Counted from the first letter of the stretch, positions 11,568 to 21,281 are shown. The stretch: DNA of 25,154 bases from a virus (IMGVR_UViG_3300046008_000629:1-25154), one strand, 5' to 3'. A program made the numbers and translations. The notes: generated from the letters alone by a model not told the origin.

Positions 11568-13052
11568 TTACCCGACCAATGATAAGCTGATAATTTTCAT
11601 TTTCGTATCAATTTCAAAGCCGATAATGGTTAGCAAACGCCCTGCGTCATAACCGATTCGGCTGTAATAAATCGTGACACCATCGCCAATGTTGAATGTC
11701 GGAATGTCAAACACAATCGCAGTTATTTTTACCGTGTCACAACGCACTTTTGCCAAATTTAACAAACGAGTTGCAACAGCGGTCGCGCTCGATTCTGAAA
11801 TTAAAACCGATTCAATTTTGAGTGACGTAGCGAGTGGATGACGGGTTAATGTCGGCGCGTCTTTAATCGTGACTTTTCGGGTTTGCTGTGCAAGTAACGC
11901 CTTTTTTGCCGCTGAAACCGTTGCTGATAATTCCGTTTCTTGTTGCACGGTTTCAATTTTTGCGTAATCAAAAACCACGCTTTCAATCGGTAAGTTATTC
12001 TTACCCAAGCCGATACCGCTACGTTCACAACTGACAATTTCACTGTCGGTTAAATCAAACGCACTGGTGGTTGCTAATTGTGTTAGCCGAGCATGAATCA
12101 CATCGCCAATGAAATACCAATGCGCCCCGCACGATGCCGCGATTAAGTCCAATAACTGCGTGGTGCTGGTTTCGGAATTAACATAAATACCCACTTCGCC
12201 AACCGCATTTAGTGTTGTTTTTGATGTGGCATTAAATGAAATCGGCGGGGTTAATTCATTCAAAATCGCTTCAAATGCATCACCTGCATTTGTCGTTGAA
12301 TCGGTGCAATCGCCTGTCACCGTGCCGAGTGGTGTTGTGCCTAATTTCACAAACCCCATACAACGATTGAATTGTCCTGTTGTTGGCACGGCGGTTTCAA
12401 AAGTTGAAAAATTGGCTTGCGTGTAAGTCGTGCCTAGCGTGTAAGGCGAACCCTTGTCATAAACGGCATTGACTGTACAAGTTGGACGGTCAGAAAACTG
12501 ATAAATCAATCGTGCGGTATTTACAAAAACAGGCGTGGCATTCGTGACCTTGCCAAAAACTTTTGGCTTTATGTTGCCTTTTATATCTGCTGTAACACCT
12601 TCAACACCAGCGGGTAGTACATTAGAACCTGTATATTTTGTTGAAGTATGCGGACGTGATAACACTTCCATTGTCGATTTAATCGTTAAAAACAAGCTCG
12701 AATCATTGTCGTGCATCGATTCAATTTTTCCCGTTAAATACAAATTTTCAACGCCTGTGCTGTCAACGTAAACCAGTTCAAAATCACCATTATCGAGCGC
12801 GTAATCACACAGAAAATTTAAATAGCCGTCTACGTTTATCAATTCAATTTCACCAATCGACGGACTTGAAAACACACGCAACACGCCACCGTCACTTGGC
12901 GAGGCTTGCACTAATGCAGGTTTATCCATTCTGTCTTCATAGTAGTTTTGGTCTACGTCAACGTAAGGCACATCGCTAAAATAAAGGATTTTTGCATCGT
13001 TGTTTTCATCGAGTACATTCACACGACACGCCCATAAATTCGTATTTTTCAT
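11568..13052 (-). CDS. Tail-tip / baseplate hub-like protein
   Basis: A 494-residue protein directly after the tape measure (starts overlapping its stop as ATGA). The N-terminal third is beta-rich and has a Val-Asp-Gly-Tyr-Leu-Asn-Phe segment and a Leu-Thr-Gly-Lys-Ile-Glu-Ser near 104-110; the C-terminal portion (about 400-494) has an Asn-Ile-Gly-Asp-Gly-Val-Thr-Ile motif, typical of hub proteins of phage tail tips, and a closing Leu-Ser-Leu-Val-Gly. The position after the tape measure is where siphoviruses encode the distal tail and hub proteins, which start tail assembly and bind the fibres. I assign the class from location and general architecture, not from a specific family match. Confidence 0.65.
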   Translation of the reverse strand: MKNTNLWACRVNVLDENNDAKILYFSDVPYVDVDQNYYEDRMDKPALVQASPSDGGVLRVFSSPSIGEIELINVDGYLNFLCDYALDNGDFELVYVDSTGVENLYLTGKIESMHDNDSSLFLTIKSTMEVLSRPHTSTKYTGSNVLPAGVEGVTADIKGNIKPKVFGKVTNATPVFVNTARLIYQFSDRPTCTVNAVYDKGSPYTLGTTYTQANFSTFETAVPTTGQFNRCMGFVKLGTTPLGTVTGDCTDSTTNAGDAFEAILNELTPPISFNATSKTTLNAVGEVGIYVNSETSTTQLLDLIAASCGAHWYFIGDVIHARLTQLATTSAFDLTDSEIVSCERSGIGLGKNNLPIESVVFDYAKIETVQQETELSATVSAAKKALLAQQTRKVTIKDAPTLTRHPLATSLKIESVLISESSATAVATRLLNLAKVRCDTVKITAIVFDIPTFNIGDGVTIYYSRIGYDAGRLLTIIGFEIDTKMKIISLSLVG

Positions 13053-16000
13053 GAACGCGCACCGATTCTAATTTTTGCCGCTGTCGTTTGACTTGCTGTT
13101 GTTTGACTTTGATTTTCTTTTAGCGTCGCTTGATTTAATGCAATCAACGCGGCTAACTGTCTATTTTGCTCTTGCAATTGACGATTTGATTCTTTGAGTT
13201 CTGCAACCAATTCGGCTGTATCAACATTAGAATCGTTTGCTGCTGGACGGTTTAACGTCACAGGAATTGAGCGACCATCGGGCAATGGCACAGCCGCTTC
13301 TGCTCCCGCTTCACCGAAAATGGCAGGGACGTTAGAAATACCGCCTTTGGCAAATTTTTGATATGTTTCGCCGTAATACCCGTCATTTGCGTTAATAAAC
13401 TCCCCGTAACTCAAAAGTTCACCGCTATAAATCGGGTGTTTTAATCCAGCCACCTTGATTTGATTTAGCATTGCGTCAAAATTTGTGTAGTCGCCTGAGT
13501 ATCCTGCCCGATGTACCGCATAACCTTCAAAGCCGTCAAATGAGTAAATGGTTGGTCTGCTGCTAACAGGAGATACAACAAGGGGGGCAATAGGTGCTGG
13601 CGTTGCTATTGAATCAGACACAATGTTTTTACCAAGTTTTTTATCCATGTAACTGTCAAATTCATCCATGCCACTAAGTCCTAATGATTTCAACATTCCC
13701 TGCGTATCGGTAAAATCGCCACTAAATCCATTACCGTAATTAGTTGCCTCGCCTTCCAACCATGACGAACCGTAAGCAGAATCACGGGTTTTCTCCGTGA
13801 CGACAGGCGATGTAACAGGAGATGTAACAGGTGGCGGCGTTGCTGTTCCCGCTTGTTGCAATGCAAGCAATTCTCTCATGCTGCTTATCGCTGAATTGAT
13901 TTGACTTGAATCAATGTTAATTGCACCGTTAATTGCCATTGATTCTGTTTGTTTTGATACTAAATCAGTCAAGCCAAGATTGGCGTTAAACACATCTTGA
14001 TTGTTGACACTGACTTTTCCATCAATCGACGTTGATGTATTTTGCCATGACACTAACTCGATCATGCCAAGAACACCAAGATAAGCCTGTGTGTAATCAA
14101 TTTTAACTAAGCCTGCAATCGACAACGATTCAAATTGATTAGCTATCAATTCTTCAGTTTTTAAAATAGCAAGATGCACGTCGGAAATGTCAATTTTTAC
14201 ATCTGAGATTATGTTGCTAATGGCAACCTGAGAATCAATCAGTGTGTTTGCCGCAGAAATAGCATCATTGACATTTTTAAGCGGCACGTCGATTTCAAAA
14301 ATGGTGTACACATTAGAAGTTAATTGTCCGTAACTGGCTACAATCAAATCCAATCTGTCCTGCAATTCCTTCCCATCGAAATCTAACTGTACCTGCTTAA
14401 TTGATAGCAGTGTGTCATCAAATCCATTGATTAGATTATTGATGACACCTTCTTTTTGCATCAACGTTAAATTTGATTGGTCAAGCACGACTTTAATTGA
14501 TGCTTCTAATCCTTTTTCACTCACGACAGCATCAATCATGCGACTTAAAATAGCCCCATCAACGCCGTTTTTGTAAGCGTTGTCGAGCGTCAAAATCATT
14601 TTTGTGTATGCGTCAAAGGTTAATTGATTTTTTCCAGTTGGATTTTTTTCATACTCTGCTTTTGCTACGCCAAACCGTTCAAATAACAATTCCATTCCGC
14701 TGGGTATTTCATACACGCCATCTCTGATTTTTGTGAGTAGGTCAACCGTTTGCTGTTGCAGTGAAACGGTTTTCGGCAAGTTTTTAACCGAATTCACCAC
14801 GCCTTCAATCAAGTTTGCGCCTGTTTCGCCATGCGCGTACATTTGCTCGATTTTTGAAATGTAAGCATCAGCACTGCCCGTAATATCTGACATCGCCTGT
14901 GTTAATTGCTCTGGTGTCGAGCTTGAATTTCTTAAAATGCCCAGTGTTTTGTTGAAGTCATCTTGTGCAATTTTAAGCTGCGTTTCAGGTGTGCCGAGCT
15001 GGGTAATTTGTTTGTTTAGCACCCATTTTTCGATTGAATCTTTAAACCCGCTAATGGATTTTTTAAGCGTTTCAATCATTTTTTCCTGCTCGCTTGTCAC
15101 CAATTTAATGGTTTTGGTCAAGCCGCTAAATTGATTGATATTTTTAGCAATCGAATCATTTACCACTTCTAAACCCGCCACAAATTTTTGAACGCCATCA
15201 ATCGTGTCGGGCAATGCAAAACCTAAATCATTTACCAACTTTGCTAATTCAGGACTTTCCCAGCGTGCTTTATCGAACTGCGTTTGTGAGCTTTTAAAAT
15301 CAGAATTTGCTTTTGCGTAATCGAGTAAGCCTTGCCACATTTTGACGTTAATAGCTTTTGTGCCTTCGATTTCACCAGCCAAAGATTTACCCGAACCGAC
15401 TAAAGCCGCTTTTAATGATTCAGTCGTGATGTCTTTGCCTAATCCAAGCAATGTATTTTTTGTTGCACCTGAAAAATAACCCGCAAAGTCTTTCAAGGTT
15501 TTATCAATATCGTTTTCAGGTTTTGCATTCGTCGCGGATTTAAAACCGCCCAATACCGTACTGACTGATTCAAGCGAGCCTTTTAAATAATCAACCACTT
15601 TTAGCGCGTCAGCGTCAGTTGTAATAGATTTTGGAATGCCTTTTTCGGCAGGAATTTTCAACGCATCCATGAAATCTTGCGTGGCTTTTTTAGCGTCAAT
15701 CAATTTTTGGCTGTCAGATGTGAATGCGTTGTAAATGTCATCAAATGCGGATTGCATTTCTTTTAAACCGCCCATTGCATTAGCTAACGAATCGCTAAAT
15801 GACACCAAACCTAAACCCGACAATTTGACTGTCATGCCTAATTTTTCAAAACCTGACTTTGCAACAACGGCTTGACTTGCTAAACGTGCTGTTGTTTCTG
15901 CCATGCCTTCACCGAGTTTTTGGAACGCAGAAAAATAACGACCTAACGCTTGTGAGGCAATATCATCAGTGGCTTTATTGATAGCATCTTCGATTTTCTT

Positions 16001-19000
16001 TTGATTTTCTTCGGTGTATTTATCGCCTTTTTTGAGGCTCAATTTCATTTTTGCTAACGTAATATCTTTGTTTATCAAGCTCTCAACATTTAATACTTTT
16101 GAGGCTTCTAAAATCGAGCCTTCAACTTGTGCAAACACGCCTGTGAACAATTTGGTCAACGGATTATTCATCCCGTTAATGACATCAAAATACGTCACAT
16201 CATCACTAAACCAGCCTGTAACGGTTTTCTTGATTTTGCTGTAATCGTAGACCGCGACGGCTTGTTGCATTCCGTCTAAAACAAAGTTTTGAGCGTTCGT
16301 GATAATGCCACCGCCAACCGCTTCAAATTTGACTTTACCGATGCCGAGCAGTTTTGATAAGCCGTAAATTGCGCCACCGATTAGTAAGCCAATTCCACCC
16401 ATTGCAGCGGCAGCCGCTAAACCACCTGACGCTAACGTTGTGCCTAGGCTAACCATGCCAGTTGCAATTGTGCTACCAGCAGAACCCATTGTTGTGGCTA
16501 ACGATATTGCAGCAGCGTCTAATGCGGCAACCGCTAAACCTGTTCCCATGCCAGCCCCAGCCAACCCTGCACTAATCGCAGTCGTTCCTAGCCCCATTAA
16601 AAAGCCTTTTTCACTTGCGCCCGTGTTTGACGATTGCCCGTTCATACCTTTCATTGAGTATTTCACGCCGCCCATATCACGCAACGCTAATGCCGTGCCT
16701 TTGGTTGTCGATTCAACCAAGTTTTTAAAGTTGTCATTGAGCGATACTAATTCGCGATATTCGGTCGCGTGAATTGAATTGAGCGTATCGACGATATTTT
16801 TAATGGAATTTGATGCACTGTCAGAACCCAAAACACTACCTGTTAGTGCTGTTTCTGGTGTGGTTAAATCCGTGACTTTGCCTTTGAAAACGCTTTGCAA
16901 TAATCCAACAACTACACTTCCTGCCATTGATGCAAAACCTGCTAAGAAATTGCCCGACATCATTGATGTCATGCCAAAATTCATTAGCCCATCACTGATT
17001 TTGGTCATGGTGTTTTTGAACATATCGCGTAACGCGGTGGTAAATGACATTCCTTTTGTCAAAACGTTACTAAACATCGTGCCAAATGAGCTTGAAATAG
17101 CACGCATCGACAAGCCAATGTCATCTTGTAATTTCGTTACTTCCCACTTATCACGCAAATCAGAAAGTTGTTTGATTTGTTCGTCGCTGTAAAGGGCTTG
17201 CTTGCCATCACTGGTTTTTTTGCCACGCAAATCACCGATAAACTTATCCGCATCCGACATCGTTAGGTCGCGCATTAACTGTTGAATGCCCTCGCGTTCT
17301 GCGTCAAAGGCTTTTGTATTTTCTTCTGCGTATTTTTTGAGTTGGTTATCAATCGGCTTGTTTAATTGGTCTTGAAAACGTGCAATGGCTTGTGTGTATT
17401 GCTCAAGACTGAATTCTCCATCATTAAAGCCAGTGGTGTAACGTTCGATTGAACTCATGAATTTTTGTTCAGGCGTGGCAATCGCATCAAGCAATGACTT
17501 ATGTTCTGCTAATCCTTTTTTGATATTGCCGCTGATTTCTTTTTGAATATCGTCTTCGTCTTTAGCAATTTTTTTAGAAAAATTGTAGGTGTCTTGCGCG
17601 GCTTTTTCTTGTTCGTGAAGGGATTTTTTTGCGGCTTGCTCGACTTGTTTATAGCCTTTTGTCGTGTCACTTAGCGATGAATTTAAGGACTTTAAGGCGA
17701 TTTCAACTTTTGGCGAATACTCGCGTCCCTCCAAACTCAATAAGGCTTGATTCAGTACGCCGTTATTTTCTTTTAGATTTTTAAGCGTCTTTTTTGTTTC
17801 GCCTTCATGGTACAAAGCAATGACGGTTTCCCAGTTGCGATATTTGGCATAAAGGTTATCGAGTAACTTTGCCGCCGCTTCAATTGATGTCGTTTCATCT
17901 TTTAATTGTGATTCAGAGAATCCAAGATTTGCACCACCTTTATTGGCAGGTTTAACTTGCATCATGCCAACCGCGCCAGCACTGCTTGTTAATCCATTTT
18001 GTAGCTTTGATTCAACGATACCGATTGCTTTTAAAATATCGGCAGGGACTTTATATTTTTCGCCAATGCGCTCAAATTTGTCGCTCAATTCCTTGGTCAT
18101 TTTTTGTGCGGCAGAATCGGCATCTTTTTGAAATTTATCAGAATCAAACAGCACGCTAACTTTTGGCTTAATTGTTTTTAATCCGCTGTTTAATTCCCAG
18201 ATTTTGTAATCATTCGCGCCTTTCTTTTCAAATTCTTCATTTTCTTTGAGTAAGTCGCGCAACTGAGCTTGGTCGGAAATTTTTTTTGAAATTATTGGGT
18301 CATCACCGTTAAACGCATTATTGATAACCGTTAATGGCGTTGGTAAATTAAGCATGAAATTATTCATTTTTGCCAACGTGCTGTGTTTCAACCAGAAATC
18401 ATCAATCGCTTGCGTTGCGGTATTTATTTTTTCTTTAATGTTATCCCAAACAGTTTCTACTAAACTGCCAACGGTTACTTGCGATTCACCGACCTTTACG
18501 GCTTCTTCTCGAAAGGTAAATAATGCACCTGTCGCTAATCCTAATGCCGTGACGACTGCGCCGATTGGATTTTTAAGTAATGCGCCATTTAATGCGAGCG
18601 TTGCGATTTCAGCTCCAATTGCCGCCGCCTTGTAAGCAATATAGCCCGATACTGCAATTTCAATTCCTTGTGATAATTGCACAAAGTTTTTAGCTAAAAA
18701 TTGAACGCTTTCTGATATGCCTGTTGCAACGCCGCTTGACTGTCCACCTTTGCCAATGAATTCCGTCATGGCATTGCCCAATAACGTGAACGACTGCCCA
18801 ATGGTTACTGGCATCATTCCGAATTCTTTGTCTATTTTGCCTGACATTTTAGAGAGTGAGCCCATTACAACATCGGTAGTTAATGCGCCAGCCTCTGCCA
18901 TTTTTTTGAATTCAGCCGTTGTTACGCCCAGCCCATCACGAATTGCCGTCACTAAATGTGGGGTTTGCTCTGCCATGGAGCGCAATTCATCACCGCCCAA

Positions 19001-19555
19001 ACGATTTGAACCCAATGCTTGCCCAAATTGGATAAGGGCGTTTTTGGCTTCGATCGTTCCTGAACCACTGATAATGATTGCTTTGTTTGTCGTTTCGGTT
19101 AAGCGCAATAATTCAGTCTGAGATTTTCCCGCCTCTTTGGTGGCTTGCGCCATTTTGAAATATAAATTTGTTGTAGCTTCTAAATCGGTGCGTGTTGTTT
19201 GTGCGACTTTCGACAAGCCTTCTTGTGCTTTTTGGAGTTCATTGGTGGATTGTGTAACAAGTCGCAAGCGACCTTCCATTGATGACCATGCGTCCATTTG
19301 CTTGATGATTTCGTGCAAACCAAATGCGCCAGCTAATGATGTTAATGCACTTGATAGACCAGAAAATGCACCTGCTGCACGCCTTGCTGCGTCACCTGTT
19401 GAATTGATGTTTTGCGTGATATTGCTGACGTGATTACTGGTGTTGTTGGTAATCGTGCCAGTTTGTGAAATTGTCTGATTAAGGTTGCGAATGTTGTTGA
19501 TTGCACCACTGGCATCTGCGCCGATTCTAATAACTAAACTGGGTTGTGATGACAT
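13049..19555 (-). CDS. Tape measure protein with embedded lytic transglycosylase domain
   Basis: A 2168-residue protein, the largest in the window. The N-terminal 260 residues match the tape-measure fold (Asp-Ala-Trp-Ser-Ser-Met-Glu, then Asn-Arg-Leu-Gly-Gly-Asp-Glu-Leu-Arg). Hydrophobic segments fall at about 285-350 and 985-1075. An SLT-type lytic transglycosylase lies at about 495-600, with the catalytic Glu at 515 in Ile-Val-Glu-Ser-Lys and the Gly-Met-Met-Gln-Val motif after it; it would open peptidoglycan during DNA entry. The C-terminal third has 31-residue tandem repeats (from about 1786) and two Gly-Phe/Tyr-Ser-Gly-Asp repeats (about 1942 and 2015), and the end (about 2068-2095) is the usual Gly-Glu-Ala-Gly-Ala-Glu-Ala segment. 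Length sets tail length. AAGGA precedes the ATG. Confidence 0.93.
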   Translation of the reverse strand: MSSQPSLVIRIGADASGAINNIRNLNQTISQTGTITNNTSNHVSNITQNINSTGDAARRAAGAFSGLSSALTSLAGAFGLHEIIKQMDAWSSMEGRLRLVTQSTNELQKAQEGLSKVAQTTRTDLEATTNLYFKMAQATKEAGKSQTELLRLTETTNKAIIISGSGTIEAKNALIQFGQALGSNRLGGDELRSMAEQTPHLVTAIRDGLGVTTAEFKKMAEAGALTTDVVMGSLSKMSGKIDKEFGMMPVTIGQSFTLLGNAMTEFIGKGGQSSGVATGISESVQFLAKNFVQLSQGIEIAVSGYIAYKAAAIGAEIATLALNGALLKNPIGAVVTALGLATGALFTFREEAVKVGESQVTVGSLVETVWDNIKEKINTATQAIDDFWLKHSTLAKMNNFMLNLPTPLTVINNAFNGDDPIISKKISDQAQLRDLLKENEEFEKKGANDYKIWELNSGLKTIKPKVSVLFDSDKFQKDADSAAQKMTKELSDKFERIGEKYKVPADILKAIGIVESKLQNGLTSSAGAVGMMQVKPANKGGANLGFSESQLKDETTSIEAAAKLLDNLYAKYRNWETVIALYHEGETKKTLKNLKENNGVLNQALLSLEGREYSPKVEIALKSLNSSLSDTTKGYKQVEQAAKKSLHEQEKAAQDTYNFSKKIAKDEDDIQKEISGNIKKGLAEHKSLLDAIATPEQKFMSSIERYTTGFNDGEFSLEQYTQAIARFQDQLNKPIDNQLKKYAEENTKAFDAEREGIQQLMRDLTMSDADKFIGDLRGKKTSDGKQALYSDEQIKQLSDLRDKWEVTKLQDDIGLSMRAISSSFGTMFSNVLTKGMSFTTALRDMFKNTMTKISDGLMNFGMTSMMSGNFLAGFASMAGSVVVGLLQSVFKGKVTDLTTPETALTGSVLGSDSASNSIKNIVDTLNSIHATEYRELVSLNDNFKNLVESTTKGTALALRDMGGVKYSMKGMNGQSSNTGASEKGFLMGLGTTAISAGLAGAGMGTGLAVAALDAAAISLATTMGSAGSTIATGMVSLGTTLASGGLAAAAAMGGIGLLIGGAIYGLSKLLGIGKVKFEAVGGGIITNAQNFVLDGMQQAVAVYDYSKIKKTVTGWFSDDVTYFDVINGMNNPLTKLFTGVFAQVEGSILEASKVLNVESLINKDITLAKMKLSLKKGDKYTEENQKKIEDAINKATDDIASQALGRYFSAFQKLGEGMAETTARLASQAVVAKSGFEKLGMTVKLSGLGLVSFSDSLANAMGGLKEMQSAFDDIYNAFTSDSQKLIDAKKATQDFMDALKIPAEKGIPKSITTDADALKVVDYLKGSLESVSTVLGGFKSATNAKPENDIDKTLKDFAGYFSGATKNTLLGLGKDITTESLKAALVGSGKSLAGEIEGTKAINVKMWQGLLDYAKANSDFKSSQTQFDKARWESPELAKLVNDLGFALPDTIDGVQKFVAGLEVVNDSIAKNINQFSGLTKTIKLVTSEQEKMIETLKKSISGFKDSIEKWVLNKQITQLGTPETQLKIAQDDFNKTLGILRNSSSTPEQLTQAMSDITGSADAYISKIEQMYAHGETGANLIEGVVNSVKNLPKTVSLQQQTVDLLTKIRDGVYEIPSGMELLFERFGVAKAEYEKNPTGKNQLTFDAYTKMILTLDNAYKNGVDGAILSRMIDAVVSEKGLEASIKVVLDQSNLTLMQKEGVINNLINGFDDTLLSIKQVQLDFDGKELQDRLDLIVASYGQLTSNVYTIFEIDVPLKNVNDAISAANTLIDSQVAISNIISDVKIDISDVHLAILKTEELIANQFESLSIAGLVKIDYTQAYLGVLGMIELVSWQNTSTSIDGKVSVNNQDVFNANLGLTDLVSKQTESMAINGAINIDSSQINSAISSMRELLALQQAGTATPPPVTSPVTSPVVTEKTRDSAYGSSWLEGEATNYGNGFSGDFTDTQGMLKSLGLSGMDEFDSYMDKKLGKNIVSDSIATPAPIAPLVVSPVSSRPTIYSFDGFEGYAVHRAGYSGDYTNFDAMLNQIKVAGLKHPIYSGELLSYGEFINANDGYYGETYQKFAKGGISNVPAIFGEAGAEAAVPLPDGRSIPVTLNRPAANDSNVDTAELVAELKESNRQLQEQNRQLAALIALNQATLKENQSQTTASQTTAAKIRIGARS
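13853..14200 (-). repeat. 31-residue tandem repeats in the tape measure
   Basis: Units begin at residues 1786, 1817 and 1848, exactly 31 codons apart, with a partial fourth from 1879 and a degenerate copy before the first. Each has a Lys/Ser-Ile/Val-Asp/Asn start, a central Glu/Asp-Leu-Ile/Val-Ser/Ala and a Ser-Ile-x-Gly end. The exact period without gaps points to a repeated helix unit that can lengthen or shorten the ruler. Confidence 0.75.
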
Positions 19556-19570
19556 GGTGCTAATCCTTTT

Positions 19571-20310
19571 TTATTTATCTTTTTTGCGTTTTTCGTTCAC
19601 AGCATTTAAAAAACCGCGCTCAATTGCGCTGACTTCGTGGAGCAAATCCAAACGGGATTTTTTCTTTGCGTACAGCTCGATGACGCTAATCACGCCGCTG
19701 TAATTCAACCCCGTTATGCCATCCATTGAGTACATCCACTGCGTTTGGCAAGCATTGAAGATTTCAAGGGCTTTTTGCCCGTCATGAAACAATACAAAAT
19801 CATCGCTTTCATCATCTTCCATCGGCACGGATTCAAGCGTAACGCCCCAAGAATCCGCGCTATCTTGCAAACTTTGTGGATCTTTCGGGCTATCACCAAT
19901 ACCCAAGTAATAACCCGCGCCAATCAGTTTTTTAGCTTTGCCTGCTTATAGGCTTTTGGCGATAACACACCAGCTTGAACTTTCCAAAATTCGGACATAA
20001 TCGGATGGCGAATCCACAAGGTTGAAGTCAACAATTCGCGTACATCATCGTTGTAAGACAGTGAATTACCGTCTTCATCTTTCAAGCCTTCAACACTGAC
20101 AATCGAGTCGAAAATTCTTGATACTTGCAAATCCGAATCGTAAATTTCACTTTCTTTATCGCCGATAGCTTCAATTTCTTTCACTTCATCAAGCGGCAAA
20201 ATTTTGAATTTAATGTCTACGGTGTGACGGGTGTATTTATCAAAATCATGTGCTTCATCGATATTGACACGAACCGTTCTTTCATTTTTTTTACCTACTA
20301 CTAATGCCAT
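19571..20310 (-). CDS. Tail assembly chaperone G-T-like fusion (programmed -1 frameshift product)
   Basis: The 128-residue frame (20310-19924) and the downstream 111-residue frame are joined by a -1 shift at A_AAA_AAC (19927-19933), giving about 246 residues. The downstream frame is open from the heptamer onward (codons CTG-ATT-GGC), while its only upstream start, a TTG at 19906, lacks a ribosome-binding site and falls in a stem-loop. This matches lambda gpG/gpGT, which bind the tape measure and help the tail tube polymerise around it; the T part has a Tyr-Leu-Gly-Ile-Gly-Asp start and an Ala-Trp-Gly-Val-like pattern of the DUF1799 type. Its stop is 15 bp before the tape measure start. Confidence 0.8.
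19886..19933 (-). promoter_or_regulatory. -1 frameshift signal: slippery heptamer, spacer and stem-loop
   Basis: Reading on the minus strand: the heptamer A_AAA_AAC (19933-19927, in zero frame as CTA-AAA-AAC), a 9-nt spacer that holds the zero-frame TGA, then an 11-bp stem (19917-19907 with 19896-19886, two G-U pairs) around a 10-nt loop. This is the standard arrangement for efficient -1 frameshifting. Confidence 0.85.
19924..20310 (-). CDS. Tail assembly chaperone G-like protein (unshifted product)
   Basis: The 128-residue product that stops at TGA 19924-19926 when no shift occurs. It has an N-terminal beta-like part (Val-Arg-Val-Asn-Ile-Asp, Val-Asp-Ile-Lys-Phe-Lys) and an acidic middle with Asp-Glu-Val-Lys-Glu-Ile-Glu, then helices ending in a Lys-rich tail that includes the slippery codons. 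In lambda, gpG is made in excess of gpGT and both are absent from the finished virion. GGAG lies 9 nt before the ATG. It follows the tail tube and precedes the tape measure, the normal position. Confidence 0.8.
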   Translation of the reverse strand: MALVVGKKNERTVRVNIDEAHDFDKYTRHTVDIKFKILPLDEVKEIEAIGDKESEIYDSDLQVSRIFDSIVSVEGLKDEDGNSLSYNDDVRELLTSTLWIRHPIMSEFWKVQAGVLSPKAYKQAKLKN

Positions 20311-20324
20311 TTTTAAAGCTCCAA

Positions 20325-21278
20325 TTAAGTTAAAGTGATTTTGATTTCATCATTGCCAGCATCTGTTGGAATGAAAGTTAATCCCATATCAAGCATTACA
20401 ACGCCGTCATTGTCGGCATATTTAGGTGCGTCAATACCTAAGCCGTTTGTTGCGGATTCGATTTTGATAATGTTGCCTGCCGTTAAGCCGTGCGTAATCG
20501 CCAAAGTGCCAAGCGTTGAATTTTGTGCAATGGTGAAAAAGTTTTTTGTTGCGAGTGTTGGTTGTTCAAATTTGATTGTGCCTTTTGGCTTTCTGTCAGA
20601 GATGATGACCGATTCACTACCTACCAATGCTCTAAATTTCACATCGTTAGCTACGTCAAGCGAGAAAGATTCCATTACAGGTGTATGACCGTGAATCGTG
20701 ACAGGCGTGGTATTGGCTGATGAAACTGCAACAGGTGCAGCCCCTACATAAGCAAGCCCTGCGGTTGATAATGCGCTATCCGAAATCGTACCGAGTAATC
20801 CTGTGAAGGTGAATTTGATTTTGGGTAATTGCTTAACGGTTAAATCAAAACTTGCTGAACCTCTCGCCCCTAATAAAACGTGTTTCACGCCGTCACGCTG
20901 AAAATAAATTGACGCGCTCGTGCCTGCTTGTGTGACGCTGGTTAATGTAATCGGTAAATAAGTGACGCTGATTGTTGCGACAATGGTTTCAGCAAAGCCA
21001 CACGCTTTTAATAACCCACCAAACGCGGGTGCTGTCCCAGCCGCGCCACTTCCTGCATATTCCACCTCAAAATCAATCGTGACGTATTTTGTCACCATGA
21101 TGTTTTGCGAATTACCAAAATACGGCTTGATGATATTGCGCGATACTGTGTCGCCCGCAAGTGGTGTGATTGAAATATCACCCGTTAAAATCGCGTTTAG
21201 CGCGTTCGTTGGCGTGGCATCTGTACCGTAAGTGGTTTCGACCTTTGCCAAAATTAACTGTTTTCTTGTTAAGCCCAT
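20325..21278 (-). CDS. Phage tail tube protein
   Basis: A 317-residue protein. The beginning Met-Gly-Leu-Thr-Arg-Lys-Gln-Leu-Ile-Leu-Ala-Lys-Val-Glu-Thr-Thr-Tyr-Gly is a hallmark of siphovirus tail tube proteins, followed by Thr-Asp-Ala-Thr-Pro-Thr-x-Ala-x-Asn-Ala. Mostly beta with Gly/Ala/Thr-rich segments and a final Asp-Ala-Gly-Asn-Asp-Glu-Ile-Lys. It forms the hexameric rings stacked along the tail to a length set by the tape measure. The start has GAGG about 9 nt upstream, which overlaps the end of the 51-residue gene. It is immediately followed by the chaperone pair, the expected order. Confidence 0.85.
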   Translation of the reverse strand: MGLTRKQLILAKVETTYGTDATPTNALNAILTGDISITPLAGDTVSRNIIKPYFGNSQNIMVTKYVTIDFEVEYAGSGAAGTAPAFGGLLKACGFAETIVATISVTYLPITLTSVTQAGTSASIYFQRDGVKHVLLGARGSASFDLTVKQLPKIKFTFTGLLGTISDSALSTAGLAYVGAAPVAVSSANTTPVTIHGHTPVMESFSLDVANDVKFRALVGSESVIISDRKPKGTIKFEQPTLATKNFFTIAQNSTLGTLAITHGLTAGNIIKIESATNGLGIDAPKYADNDGVVMLDMGLTFIPTDAGNDEIKITLT

Positions 21279-21281
21279 TTT

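Noticed and set aside
19571-19906. Independent TTG-started gene after the chaperone
   Set aside because: The TTG is in the loop of the frameshift stem and has no ribosome-binding site; the -1 shift explains the frame.
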